NCBI GenBank assembly: GCA_023391815.1
Contig: JAEWAF010000055.1
Coordinates: forward strand, 1-64,000
Reading direction: 5' to 3'
Source of the DNA: Pseudomonadota bacterium
GTDB taxonomy: Bacteria; Pseudomonadota; Gammaproteobacteria; Steroidobacterales; Steroidobacteraceae
Length of the DNA stretch: 64,000 nt
Shown: positions 52,215-61,252 of the stretch, piece after piece
How the letters are laid out: each line of letters starts with the position of its first letter
How positions within the stretch are numbered: position 1 is the first letter of the stretch
Notes under the pieces: model-generated
Database searches by the model: none
The model's input: the letters and a program-made list of their open reading frames with translations, nothing else
What the model was told of the DNA's origin: nothing
Translations under genes and position numbers: made by a program

Positions 52215-54212
52215 ATGCCTCGCCCAATGGCTTTGCTCGCTTTGCTTGCCACTCTCATTTCGCTACCCGCCCTCGCGGCGGAAACGCGCCACACTGTGAT
52301 GCTCGCCGGCAATAAAGCCGGTACACAAACAACCTCGGTCGCGGCCGATGGGACGAGAGAAGTCACATACGAGTTCGCTGACCGCGGCCGCGGCCCGAAG
52401 CTCACCGCGAAGATCAAGGTCGATGCAGCCGGCCTGCCGGTCTCCGTCGAAACGACCGGCAACAATTATCTGAAGGTGCCGGTGAGAGAAACGTTCACGC
52501 TCCAGCAGGGCGTCGCTCGTTGGCACAACGGTGCGGAGCACGGCGAGCGGAAGCTGGCCGAGCCCGCCTTTTATCTCAGCCTGGAAAGCGTTCCCGATGA
52601 GATCTCGCTGCTCGCCAAAGCGCTGTTGAAAGCCGAAGGGCAGAAGCTGACGTTGCTGCCGGAAGGGCAGGCCACGTTGCGACGGGCGGACGAAGTGATC
52701 GTGCAGTCACCCTCCGGCCCTCGGCGTCTGACCAGCTATGAGATCTCCGGCCTGGGCTATGGTCCGGAGACGGTGTGGCTCGATCAGGACGGTGCGTTCG
52801 TCGCCTCGCTCGACAGCTGGTACTCCGTCATCCTCGAAGGCTGGGAATCGCATGTGCCCGAGCTGATGGAGCTGCAAAACAAACGAAACAACGCTCGCAT
52901 CCTGGCGAACGCGCAAGCGTTGACGCGTCAGCCCAAGGGCCCGCTCGCCATCGTCAATGCCAACCTGTTCGATTCGCCAACCGGCAAATCCATCCAGGGC
53001 TCCACGGTCCTCGTCGAAGGCAATCGCATCAAGGCGGTCGGCGCCGACGGTAAGGTTGCCATTCCCGCCAACGCCGAGCGAATCGACGCTCGTGGTCGCG
53101 CCCTGCTGCCCGGCTTGGCGGATATGCACGTCCATATGAGTGAGGAGGATGGCCTGCAGCACCTCGCGGCCGGTGTGACGACGGTGCGCGATCTGGCGAA
53201 TGACACCGATACGCTGCTGGACCTCAAGGGTCGTATCGACGCCGGCCAGGAAGTGGGCCCGCGCATTTTCATGTCCGGCATCATCGAAGGTCCGGGCCCC
53301 TTCGCCGGTCCCACCAAAGTCTTGGTCGACAACGAAGCGGAGGCGCGCCAGGCGGTCGACAACTACGCTAAACGGGGGTATCAGGGCGTGAAGATCTACA
53401 GCTCGATGAAACCCGAGCTGGTGCCCGTCATCGCCAGGCTCGCGCATGAGAAAGGTCTGCGCGTCGGCGGCCACGTGCCCGCGAACATGACCGCGCGGCA
53501 GTTCATCGAAGCGGGCGCGGACGAGATGCAGCACATCAACTTCGTGTTCCTGAATTTCTTCTTCGATGAAGTGAAGGACACACGCACGCCCGCGCGCTTC
53601 ACCGCCGTCGCGCAGCGGGCATCGAAGCTGGATCTGAGCTCGAGCGAGGTGCGCTCGTTCGTGCAACTCATGAAGGACCATCACGTGGTGATCGATCCCA
53701 CGGTGACCATCTTCTATACCCAGTTCACCAGGCAACCCGGCAACGTGGGCGCCGCTTACGCGCCCATCGCGCATCGCCTGCCACCGCAGGTTCGTCGCTC
53801 GTTGCTGGTCGGTGGGTTGCCGGTGCCGAAAGGCAGCGAGCAGCAATACCGCGACTCGGCCGACGCGTTGTTACGAATGGTGAAACTGTTGCACGACTCG
53901 GGGATCACCGTGGTCGCCGGCACTGACGACGTGCCGGGTTTCACCTTGCATCGTGAATTGGAGATGTACGTGCAGGCTGGAATATCCGCGCCCGAGACCT
54001 TGCGTATCGCGACATTGAACGCGGCGAAAGTGCTCAAGCAAGAGGCCGATCTCGGTTCGATCGCGCCGGGCAAACTCGCGGACATGATTCTGGTCGATGG
54101 CGATCCGGCACGGCGCATCGGCGATATCAGAAATACCGACCTGGTACTGAAGGACGGCAAAGTTTACGAAGTGAACGCCCTCTATCGCAGCATCGGCGTG
54201 CAGCCACGCTGA
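52215..54212 (+). CDS. Large secreted amidohydrolase with N-terminal extension
   Basis: A 665-residue protein with signal peptide (LLALLATLISLPALAAE), a beta-rich N-terminal domain of about 240 residues of unknown function, and a C-terminal amidohydrolase barrel: PGLADMHVHMSEEDG (HVH metal motif), KGLRVGGHVP, DEMQHINF, and TVVAGTDDVPGFTLHRELEM. It ends with the usual beta-sandwich (LGSIAPGKLADMILVDGD). It is related to the enzyme at 551 but half as long again. ATG 52215 is chosen because the signal starts there. Confidence 0.87.
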   Translation: MPRPMALLALLATLISLPALAAETRHTVMLAGNKAGTQTTSVAADGTREVTYEFADRGRGPKLTAKIKVDAAGLPVSVETTGNNYLKVPVRETFTLQQGVARWHNGAEHGERKLAEPAFYLSLESVPDEISLLAKALLKAEGQKLTLLPEGQATLRRADEVIVQSPSGPRRLTSYEISGLGYGPETVWLDQDGAFVASLDSWYSVILEGWESHVPELMELQNKRNNARILANAQALTRQPKGPLAIVNANLFDSPTGKSIQGSTVLVEGNRIKAVGADGKVAIPANAERIDARGRALLPGLADMHVHMSEEDGLQHLAAGVTTVRDLANDTDTLLDLKGRIDAGQEVGPRIFMSGIIEGPGPFAGPTKVLVDNEAEARQAVDNYAKRGYQGVKIYSSMKPELVPVIARLAHEKGLRVGGHVPANMTARQFIEAGADEMQHINFVFLNFFFDEVKDTRTPARFTAVAQRASKLDLSSSEVRSFVQLMKDHHVVIDPTVTIFYTQFTRQPGNVGAAYAPIAHRLPPQVRRSLLVGGLPVPKGSEQQYRDSADALLRMVKLLHDSGITVVAGTDDVPGFTLHRELEMYVQAGISAPETLRIATLNAAKVLKQEADLGSIAPGKLADMILVDGDPARRIGDIRNTDLVLKDGKVYEVNALYRSIGVQPR

Positions 54213-54290
54213 GCGGCGGAACTGACCGTTCCACAGGTTCGTTTCTTAGCCAGCTCACATCGGTACCCCGGCGAGGGGCGGGAGTTGGTC

Positions 54291-54719
54291 ATGGCGAAAA
54301 TGAGGAACCATTTGTTGATTGCGGCGACGGTCGGTTTGATGGCCGTCGGCGGGTGTGCCACCACGGGTGGCAGCTTGAGCAGTTCGGCGACGCGATTGGA
54401 GCGCAGCGCGTATGCGTTGCAGGACGAAGCGCGTGACGGCGATGCGCGCTCCGGCTTCCAAAGCGATGCTCGCGAGCTGGCCGAAGAGGCGCGCGACTTC
54501 CGCCGCACGGTCGAAGATCATCGATCGTCGAAGGAAGACGTGCGCGATGCTTTCAGCGATGTCTCCAAGCGCTATCACGCGATGAGAGACGAAGTGGAAC
54601 GCTCCCAGAGTCGGGAAGCGGAACGGGATTTCCGGCCGGTCACGGAAGCCTACCTGGACGTGGAGCGCGAGATGCGCTCACGTGATGAGAGGCGCGATCG
54701 TTACGCGAGGGAAGACTGA
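54291..54719 (+). CDS. Small helical lipoprotein
   Basis: A 142-residue lipoprotein: signal MAKMRNHLLIAATVGLMAVGGC with lipobox VGGC (C22). The mature part is highly charged and helical (RDFRRTVEDHRSSKEDVRDA) with long Arg/Glu/Asp runs. GGGAG precedes ATG 54291. Function unknown; outer-membrane anchored by the absence of Asp at +2. Confidence 0.7.
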   Translation: MAKMRNHLLIAATVGLMAVGGCATTGGSLSSSATRLERSAYALQDEARDGDARSGFQSDARELAEEARDFRRTVEDHRSSKEDVRDAFSDVSKRYHAMRDEVERSQSREAERDFRPVTEAYLDVEREMRSRDERRDRYARED

Positions 54720-54736
54720 CGATTGTTCCGTTGAGC

Positions 54737-54762
54737 GTGGCCGGGCTGCGCTGCCCGGCCAC
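54737..54762. terminator. Hairpin between convergent genes
   Basis: Perfect 10-bp stem GTGGCCGGGC/GCCCGGCCAC with a six-base loop, between the stops at 54719 and 54778. No T-tract, so intrinsic termination is uncertain. Confidence 0.5.
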
Positions 54763-54777
54763 CTTCAATCACACCGA

Positions 54778-55113
54778 TCAGCCGCCCTTGCCGGCGAGCT
54801 TGTTGCAGTTCTGGATGTCGCGCTTGCTCATGGTGCGACCACGGCTGGTGTAAGCCGATAGTTCGCCGAGCGCTTCCGCCACTTTGCGGCATTCCTTCAT
54901 ATACGAATCCAGGCTGCCGCGACGGTCGCCCTTGCCCTCGCACTGATCGCCTTCACAGCGCCACGTCACGCCGGAGATTTCGGTTTCGGTGACAGCCGAC
55001 ACCGGCGTCGCGAGCGTCGCCTGGGCGGTGTACGACGGCGCCGCCGCTGAAACCAGGTTGCTCATCGCCAGAGTGCAAACCGCGACCGCGCTCGCCATCG
55101 CCAACATACGCAT
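54778..55113 (-). CDS. Small exported protein, CC_3452-like
   Basis: A 111-residue protein with signal peptide (AMASAVAVCTLAMSNLVSAA). The mature part has four cysteines (SGVTWRCEGDQCEGKG, MKECRKVAEALG, RDIQNCNKL) and SAYTSRGRTMS, a layout I associate with CC_3452-family proteins, whose function is unknown. AAGGAG precedes ATG 55113. Confidence 0.65.
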   Translation of the reverse strand: MRMLAMASAVAVCTLAMSNLVSAAAPSYTAQATLATPVSAVTETEISGVTWRCEGDQCEGKGDRRGSLDSYMKECRKVAEALGELSAYTSRGRTMSKRDIQNCNKLAGKGG

Positions 55114-55531
55114 CGTCAAATCTCCTTGAAGCACAACAGGTGCGTTTGTAACGGCCGGCACTGTAGGCAGCGCAAGAGAGCGAGCCAATGCATTTTCGAG
55201 CACGAGTGAAGTGCTCCGAGCGCAGGTAATGAGCCGCGCGTTTTGTGAGGTGCGCGCTCGCGGTGGATGTTTGTTTGCTGTAGGGAGGCGGGGTTTTTAT
55301 CGCTGTTTTCCCCGAGACGCACACGCATGATGCACGGATTCGCGGTGTTTGTGAAGAATGATGAAAGAAAGATTAGCTCTGCAAGGTGGGGTTACAAGTC
55401 GTGCGCAAAATTCGCCGCCGCGCGGCGGCGCGCGTGTGGCGTCAGAGAGTTGACGACGCCGTCACGAATGCAAAGAAAGGTTTGGCAAGGTAACAAAGAA
55501 TCTCAGCGGAGTAACAGCGCGATTAGGCCGA

Positions 55532-55650
55532 TGGGTGCAGATGACGTGCGAGATCGTGCAGCTGACGGCCTGGGTGCAGATGACGTGTAGAGATCGTGCA
55601 GCTGACGGGCTGGGGGCAGATGACGTGTAGGGATCGTGCAGCTGATGCGT
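55532..55650. repeat. 39-40-bp tandem repeat, three copies
   Basis: Units begin at 55532, 55571 and 55611, each with GCAGATGACGTG and GATCGTGCAGCTGA blocks. The third runs straight into the left arm of the inverted-repeat element. Confidence 0.85.
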
Positions 55651-55903
55651 CGGCGGTGTCCGGAGGGGGTCGGGTCCTCCGGGCAGCTTTGCGGTACAGG
55701 GACGGGACCGCAACAGCAGCGCACACCAGGGGCTCGGCGGTGTCTTTCAGCGAAGCCCGGCTTCGCTCCGCCGAGCGGGTGTACATGGATGTACACCCTG
55801 GGCTTGCCCGGAGCAGGACTGTTCAGGGCAATGAGCGCCCAGGAGCGCAATGCGCGACGGGCGAGCGCGGTGACCGGAGGACCCAACCCCCTCCGGACAC
55901 CGC
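55651..55903. repeat. Long inverted-repeat element (copy 2)
   Basis: Arms 55653-55682 and 55874-55903 are reverse complements over 30 bp with one mismatch. Inside are nested hairpins: GCTCGGCGG/CCGCCGAGC enclosing GCGAAGC/GCTTCGC (about 55731-55776), and the palindrome GTGTACATGGATGTACAC (55779-55796). Borders CGGCGGTGTC and GAGCGCGGTG match copy 1 at 68-223. Confidence 0.75.
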
Positions 55904-55918
55904 TAATCACCGAGCCTC

Positions 55919-57640
55919 TCAGGTCTTTGGCATGTCGCTGAACAACTCGGCCTGGTTCGGCTCAGACGTCTTGGGCGACGCCTGGTCCTCTTTGACATTC
56001 CGGTACCGAATCACGCCGAACACCATCTCTTCCCACGTCTGCTCGCCCCACGTGACCTCCCGGTTCGGATCCGGGTTCGCCTTGTTCTGTACCGAGTTGT
56101 CGAACACCTGCGTATAGACGATGCGGGTGCCCGCCGGCACGGTCAGTGGCTTGGCCAGGTCGTACGTCGACTGCCAGTTGAAGTCATACGCGGGAATATT
56201 GAGCAGCGTCTCCTCGCGCCCATCCGGATAGTGCGCGACGAAGCTCGATGACTTGCCTCGGAAGTGCGCGTGCGGGTGCAGGCTGAAGATCACGGCGTCC
56301 TGATCGAACTTACGCTCGGCCTTCTCGACGTGATATTTGTCGTTCGGCGGAATCTTCAGCTTGGTGTTGATGAAGACCATGCTGCGGAAGTTGTACTTCG
56401 GCGGCGCCTTCATGAAGTACAGCCCCATGCGCGTCACATCCGTGAGCACCTGGCCATTGGGCGTGTAGTGCACCTGGAAGTGCAGCTTCGACTTGGCCGG
56501 CAGCAGGATGCCGTTGTCCTTCGGCACCTGCAGCGGCTGTGCGCCCGGCACATAGTTGTTCAAGCTGATGTTGCCGCGAGTCTCGCCGCCGGCCGATGCG
56601 ATGATGTGGTGAAGGACCGCGCGCTGCCCCGGCAGGAAATCGACCGCCCGTATCCACACATCATGATCGAGCGGATTGTCGAGCTTGATGTTCTGATACG
56701 GAATCGTGCCCGTCGCCGGCGTCGTGAACGGCGGCAGCTCAACCACCAGGTCCGGCTCGCCCAGCTCCCACTTCGGCCAATCTTTCTTCTGCGACAACAG
56801 CGGGTCCGCACCCGTGCCGCGCGGGGAGCCGGCTTCGATCCAGTGAACCAGCGTCTTCGCCTGGGCCGGGCTCAAGCCACGATCGTTGCTGAACACGCCG
56901 TAGTGAGGGTCCGCGTGCCAAGGCGGCATGCGCTGCGTGCGGACCACTTCGCGAATCATCGGCGAGAAGCCGCGGATCATGTCGTAGTTGGTCATCTGCC
57001 AGGGGCCGATGCCGCCCTCGCGATGACACACGACGCACTTCTGCAGCAGTATCGGTGCGACTTCCTTCTCATAGGAAATATTCGCGTGCGCGCTGCGCTT
57101 CTCGCGCTCGGGCATCTTGATCGCACAGCCTTTGGCAGCGGTCGTGGCGGGCGCCGCCTTTCCGGCAATCACGGCATCGAGCGCACTGCTAACGCCACCG
57201 GCGTTGCCGCGATATGCGATCTTCCAGCCCTTGGGATTCACCACCAGCACTTCGCCATTGTTGGTGAGATTCAGCGACTCACCGACCAGCTGCGCGCCGT
57301 CGAGCATGATGGGCAGCTTGATGCCGGCCTGAGTCGCTTCCTTCGTGACCGCGGCCAGCGATTCGTTCAGATTTGAGTTGATCGCCAGGAACGTCACGCC
57401 CTGCGATTCATACTTTCCTTGCAGGGCCTGCACAACCGTAACCGCCTGGCGGGACGCCTCGCAGCCGTTGCCCTGGGCGAGCAGCACGACCGCCTTCATG
57501 TCGGAAAGATAGTAGAGCTCGTGAGAATCGCCTCGATGATCCGTCAGGCGAAAATTGTCCGCGACATCGGCCGCGGCCAGCAGCTGCGGGCTCAGCAGAA
57601 ACGACGACAGCAGGATCCCGGCACGATGAAGGTGGCGCAT
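55919..57640 (-). CDS. Redoxin / cytochrome c / copper monooxygenase fusion protein
   Basis: A 573-residue exported protein (signal AGILLSSFLLSPQLLAAA). Domain 1 (about 25-155) is a thioredoxin-fold redoxin with a single cysteine, GNGCEASRQ, and no CxxC. Domain 2 (about 185-275) has a haem c motif, CVVCH at 202-206. Domain 3 (about 300-550) matches the copper type II ascorbate-dependent monooxygenase fold (PHM/DBH). It has the copper ligands HH at 344-345, H in HFQVHYTP at 391, HPHAH at 455-459 and a methionine in EEMVFGV at 539. The domain order suggests an internal electron chain feeding the copper site. Substrate unknown. Confidence 0.83.
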   Translation of the reverse strand: MRHLHRAGILLSSFLLSPQLLAAADVADNFRLTDHRGDSHELYYLSDMKAVVLLAQGNGCEASRQAVTVVQALQGKYESQGVTFLAINSNLNESLAAVTKEATQAGIKLPIMLDGAQLVGESLNLTNNGEVLVVNPKGWKIAYRGNAGGVSSALDAVIAGKAAPATTAAKGCAIKMPEREKRSAHANISYEKEVAPILLQKCVVCHREGGIGPWQMTNYDMIRGFSPMIREVVRTQRMPPWHADPHYGVFSNDRGLSPAQAKTLVHWIEAGSPRGTGADPLLSQKKDWPKWELGEPDLVVELPPFTTPATGTIPYQNIKLDNPLDHDVWIRAVDFLPGQRAVLHHIIASAGGETRGNISLNNYVPGAQPLQVPKDNGILLPAKSKLHFQVHYTPNGQVLTDVTRMGLYFMKAPPKYNFRSMVFINTKLKIPPNDKYHVEKAERKFDQDAVIFSLHPHAHFRGKSSSFVAHYPDGREETLLNIPAYDFNWQSTYDLAKPLTVPAGTRIVYTQVFDNSVQNKANPDPNREVTWGEQTWEEMVFGVIRYRNVKEDQASPKTSEPNQAELFSDMPKT

Positions 57641-57853
57641 GTGAATTCCATTTAACGGATTGGCCGACACAGTGAATGGGGCAGGTAAGTGTGCGTTGGG
57701 CCGAGCGCGCTTGTCCACGCGCGAGCAGGGTCAAATCGCAGCGTGAAACGGCTTCTTGATAATTCTTGTGTGAGTCTTGCGACGGGGTCGTGTTGACGTA
57801 TCGATACAATCCGGCGACAGCTGCGTTCCACGTCACAAATCGACGAGGTGGGG

Positions 57854-58849
57854 ATGAACAAGGGATTTCTGAAGAGCGCGATCGCCATACTTGCCGCGAT
57901 GACCCTGGCGGCGTACGCGGGCGAAAGCGCAAGCCGACGCTATCAGCCGCCTCGCCTCGCGGACGGCACGCCGGATTTCCAGGGTGTGTGGACCAACGCC
58001 ACGGCGACACCGATGGAGCGCGCGATCGAGCTCGGGACGCGCCGTGCATTCACCGACGCCGAGGCGGCGGCAATCAGCAAAGCGGCGATCGCGGCGGTCG
58101 AGGCAGACGCCAGGCCGAGCGATCCGGACAAGAACATCGAAGCGGCTTCGTCGCTGCCGCCGGTCGGCAATTACAACTTGTTCTGGACGGATCGCGGCAT
58201 GAGCGTGGCGAGGATCGACGGCGAGTATCGAACCTCGATGATCATCGAACCGCTCAACGGTCGCGTGCCACCGCTCACAGATGCAGCGCAGAAGCGGATC
58301 GCCATGACCAGGATCGGGCGTTCGAACGACGGGCCGGAGGGCAGGGCGCTCGGCGAGCGATGTTTGCTGTCGTTTGGCTACGCGTCGGGTCCACCCATGC
58401 TGCCGGTCATGTACAACAGCTACTATCAAATCGTGCAAGCGCCGGGCTACGTGATGATCCTGGTCGAGATGGTTCACGACGCGCGTATCATCCGCATCGA
58501 TGACAGGCATGTGCCGGGCGCGATCCGGAAATGGATGGGCGATTCGGTCGGCCATTGGGAAGGCGACACGCTCGTGGTCGAGACTCGCAACTTCCGCCCG
58601 GAGCAGAATTTCCGTGGCTCCTCGGAAGAGGCGGTGATCACGGAGCGGTTTACCCGAGTCGCGGACGACCAGATCGTGTATCGCTTCACGATCGACGATC
58701 CGGCCACGTTCACCGAGCGCATCACGGGTGAGCTGCCGTTCGTGCCCGCGAACGCGAACATTTACGAGTATGCTTGTCACGAAGGTAATTACGCGCTGCC
58801 GGGAATCCTCTCGGGCGCGCGCGAGGAAGAGAAGGCTGCGGCGAAGTGA
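57854..58849 (+). CDS. Secreted protein of uncharacterised family X (paralogue 2)
   Basis: A 331-residue exported protein (signal SAIAILAAMTLAAYAGE). Paralogous over its whole length to 45177-46208, with the same motifs (PDFQGVWTNATATPMER, GERCLLSFG, PPMLPVMYNSYYQIVQ, EMVHDARIIR, YACHEGNYALPGIL). GAGG precedes ATG 57854. Its stop overlaps the GTG of the next gene (GTGA), so the product is co-translated with an esterase-like protein. Function unknown; the coupling suggests a role with a hydrolase. Confidence 0.78.
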   Translation: MNKGFLKSAIAILAAMTLAAYAGESASRRYQPPRLADGTPDFQGVWTNATATPMERAIELGTRRAFTDAEAAAISKAAIAAVEADARPSDPDKNIEAASSLPPVGNYNLFWTDRGMSVARIDGEYRTSMIIEPLNGRVPPLTDAAQKRIAMTRIGRSNDGPEGRALGERCLLSFGYASGPPMLPVMYNSYYQIVQAPGYVMILVEMVHDARIIRIDDRHVPGAIRKWMGDSVGHWEGDTLVVETRNFRPEQNFRGSSEEAVITERFTRVADDQIVYRFTIDDPATFTERITGELPFVPANANIYEYACHEGNYALPGILSGAREEEKAAAK

Positions 58850-59718
58850 CAATCAAACAAAGTCGAATGAGCCGGCTCGTGTGGCTGGCGGTCGGTGCAC
58901 TGCTGCTCTGCTCTGCGTCGTTTGCAAGCGAGATCGTCAGTCGCGGGTTCGAATCGAACGCGTTGGGCCGCGAATGGAAGTACGAGGTCTATCTGCCCAC
59001 CGGCTACGACAGCTCGGGGCTGCGCTATCCGGTCCTGTATCTGCTCCATGGCAACGACGGCTCCGGCAGGGACTGGGTCGAGAAAGGCAAGGTTCAGGCC
59101 GTCGCCGATGGTTTGATCGCGAGTGGCGAAATGCCGCCCGCGGTCATCGTCATGCCCGACGCTGGCGTGACCTGGTATGTCGATCGCAAGGAGAAGATGG
59201 AGACGGCGTTCATCCGGGATCTGTTTCCCGAAGTGGAGCGGAACCTGCGGGTGTTGAAGGCGCGTGAGGGCCGGTTGATCGGCGGGCTGTCGATGGGCGG
59301 CTACGGGTCGCTTCGTTTCGTGCTGAAGTATCCGGAGATGTTTGCTGCCGCGGCACTATTGTCGCCGGCCATTTACGATCCGCTGCCGCCGCCGAATTCG
59401 AGCGCGAGGAAGGTGGGGACGTTCGGCGAGCCGGAGTTCGACGAGCAGATATGGATCGGTTTGAATTATCCCAAGCTGTGGCAGGGCTACCTGGCAAAGA
59501 AGATGCCGGTGCCGATGTACATCAACTCGGGCGACGACGATGAGTTCATGATCGAAGCCGAGGCGACCCGGTTGTATTCGCTGCTCAGGTCGAATCAGCA
59601 GCCGGCGGAATTGAGAATCGTCGACGGCGGCCACACCTGGGCGATGTGGGGCAGCACGCTCGGCGACGCAATGAAATACGTGTTCCGCTTCTCGGCGAAG
59701 CCTGCGTCAACCGAATGA
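58846..59718 (+). CDS. Secreted esterase, alpha/beta hydrolase (esterase D/putative esterase family)
   Basis: A 290-residue alpha/beta hydrolase with an N-terminal signal (VWLAVGALLLCSASFASE). Oxyanion region LLHGNDGSGRDW, nucleophile elbow GLSMGGYGS, acid in GDDDEFM, histidine in DGGHTWAMW: the esterase D/feruloyl esterase type. GTG 58846 overlaps the previous stop (GTGA); ATG 58867 is the alternative but lacks a ribosome site. Confidence 0.85.
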   Translation: MTIKQSRMSRLVWLAVGALLLCSASFASEIVSRGFESNALGREWKYEVYLPTGYDSSGLRYPVLYLLHGNDGSGRDWVEKGKVQAVADGLIASGEMPPAVIVMPDAGVTWYVDRKEKMETAFIRDLFPEVERNLRVLKAREGRLIGGLSMGGYGSLRFVLKYPEMFAAAALLSPAIYDPLPPPNSSARKVGTFGEPEFDEQIWIGLNYPKLWQGYLAKKMPVPMYINSGDDDEFMIEAEATRLYSLLRSNQQPAELRIVDGGHTWAMWGSTLGDAMKYVFRFSAKPASTE

Positions 59719-59719
59719 T

Positions 59720-59747
59720 GGTCTCTCCCCATGCGCGGGGAGAGACC
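59720..59747. terminator. Hairpin between convergent genes
   Basis: Perfect 11-bp stem GGTCTCTCCCC/GGGGAGAGACC with a six-base loop, just after the esterase stop and before the stop of the convergent permease gene. No T-tract. Confidence 0.5.
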
Positions 59748-59757
59748 GTAGAGAGCG

Positions 59758-61167
59758 TCAGGCGCGCGCCAGCGCGCTCTGATACCTGGCATACAAGAAG
59801 TAAACGGCGATACCAATGACGTTCCAGATCAAGAACGTCATCTTGGTCACCAGGGGCAAGCTCACGAACAAATAGGCGCACCCGGCAATCGCCGCCCATG
59901 CAACCAGCGTCGACGCGGGTGTGCGGAACGGTCGGGGGGCGTTCGGCGCTTTGTTTCTCAGGACGAGCATGCACACGGCCACCGCGATGAACGCCACCAG
60001 CGTTCCGGCGTTGGCGACTTCAGCGATTCGTTGCAGCGGCAGAAAGCCGGCGATTGCCGCCACGATCACGCCCGTGATCATAGTCATGAGCACCGGCGTG
60101 CCCGACTTCTCGTTCACCACGCTAAGTCGCTGCGGCAACAAGCCATCGCGCGCCATCACGAAGAAGATACGCGACTGGCCATACATGAAGGCCATGATCA
60201 CCGTGGGCAACGCGACGATGGCGGCGAGGCCGATGAATTTCGCCGCGCCGGGATGACTGAGATTGCGTAACACCATCGCGAGCGGCTCGGTGCTGGCGGC
60301 GAGTGCTTCGGTGCGCGAGCCGCCGATCGCGGCGGCGGCAACGACCATGTAAATGAGCGTGCAGGCGACCATCGAGCCGATGATGCCGATCTTCAGATCG
60401 CGGCCCGGATCCTTCGCTTCCTCGGCTGCGGTCGAGACCGCGTCGAAGCCGTAGAAGGCAAAGAAGATCACCGCCGCCGCGCCCATCATGCCGTACTTGG
60501 CGCCATCGATTTCGGTCGCGCCGAAGCCATGCGGAGCGAACGGCTCGAAGTTGCCGAGATTGAAAGCCGGAATGGCCAGCGCAACGAACGTCGCGAGGGC
60601 GATCAGCTTCACGAACACCAGAACCAGATTGACCGTCGCGCTCTCACGCGATCCCAACGCCAACAACCCGGCCACCGCCAGTGCTATCACGATAGCGGGC
60701 AAGTTGATCACGCCACCGGCCGCAGGTCCGGCGAGCAGCGCGTCGGGAATGCCGATGCCCAGCGAGCGAATGAAGCCGCCGGCGTAACCGGACCAGCCCA
60801 CCGCGACCACGCTGCAAACGACGGTGTATTCGAGAATCAGTGTCCAGCCGACGAACCATGCCGGAAGTTCTCCCAACGCCACGTAGCTGTAGGTGTAGGC
60901 GCTGCCGGCCATGGGCATCATCGTCGACATTTCCGTATACGCCAGCGCCGCGCAAGCGCAGACCAAGCCGGCGACGACGAAAGAGACGATGACGGCCGGG
61001 CCGGCCAGACCGGCGCCGACGCCGATCAAGGTGTAGATGCCGGTGCCGACGATGCCGCCGATTCCCAAGCTCATCAAATGCAGCCAGCCCAGCGTCGGTC
61101 TCAGCGCGCTGTGCGATTGGCGGGCGCTGACGGATTCGAGACTCTTGCGGCGGTTCCAGAAAGACAT
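59758..61167 (-). CDS. APC-family amino acid permease (CAT type)
   Basis: A 469-residue amino acid/polyamine/organocation permease with about twelve helices. GIGGIVGTGIYTLIGVGAG in helix 1 is the substrate-binding unwound motif; YTEMSTMMPMAGSAYTYSYVALGELPAWFVGW spans helices 3-4. The layout is that of cationic amino acid transporters (YfnA-like). GGGGAG precedes ATG 61167 with good spacing, so the upstream ATG at 61194 is rejected. Confidence 0.9.
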   Translation of the reverse strand: MSFWNRRKSLESVSARQSHSALRPTLGWLHLMSLGIGGIVGTGIYTLIGVGAGLAGPAVIVSFVVAGLVCACAALAYTEMSTMMPMAGSAYTYSYVALGELPAWFVGWTLILEYTVVCSVVAVGWSGYAGGFIRSLGIGIPDALLAGPAAGGVINLPAIVIALAVAGLLALGSRESATVNLVLVFVKLIALATFVALAIPAFNLGNFEPFAPHGFGATEIDGAKYGMMGAAAVIFFAFYGFDAVSTAAEEAKDPGRDLKIGIIGSMVACTLIYMVVAAAAIGGSRTEALAASTEPLAMVLRNLSHPGAAKFIGLAAIVALPTVIMAFMYGQSRIFFVMARDGLLPQRLSVVNEKSGTPVLMTMITGVIVAAIAGFLPLQRIAEVANAGTLVAFIAVAVCMLVLRNKAPNAPRPFRTPASTLVAWAAIAGCAYLFVSLPLVTKMTFLIWNVIGIAVYFLYARYQSALARA

Positions 61168-61252
61168 GGCACTCCCCGTTGTGCGTGTCGTCATATTCTA
61201 ATGGCACTGCCCGCCCGGCCGTCACGCGGGCTGCTGTTATGATGTGGCTCCT

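Larger units (their letters stand above)
55114..55918. other. Repeat-rich non-coding region
   Basis: An 805-bp gap without a supported gene. Left part (55114-55500) is simple AT-richer sequence with short GC palindromes (CGCCGCGCGGCGGCG near 55423). Then come three 40-bp tandem copies (55532-55650) and a large inverted-repeat structure (55651-55903) that ends 16 bp before the stop of the next gene. Confidence 0.7.

Noticed and set aside
55267..55590. 107-codon ORF in the repeat-rich gap
   Set aside because: It enters the 40-bp tandem repeats, lacks a ribosome site and has skewed composition.
55596..56117. 173-codon forward ORF across the inverted-repeat element
   Set aside because: It crosses nested hairpins and then runs antisense through the 3' end of the copper fusion gene.
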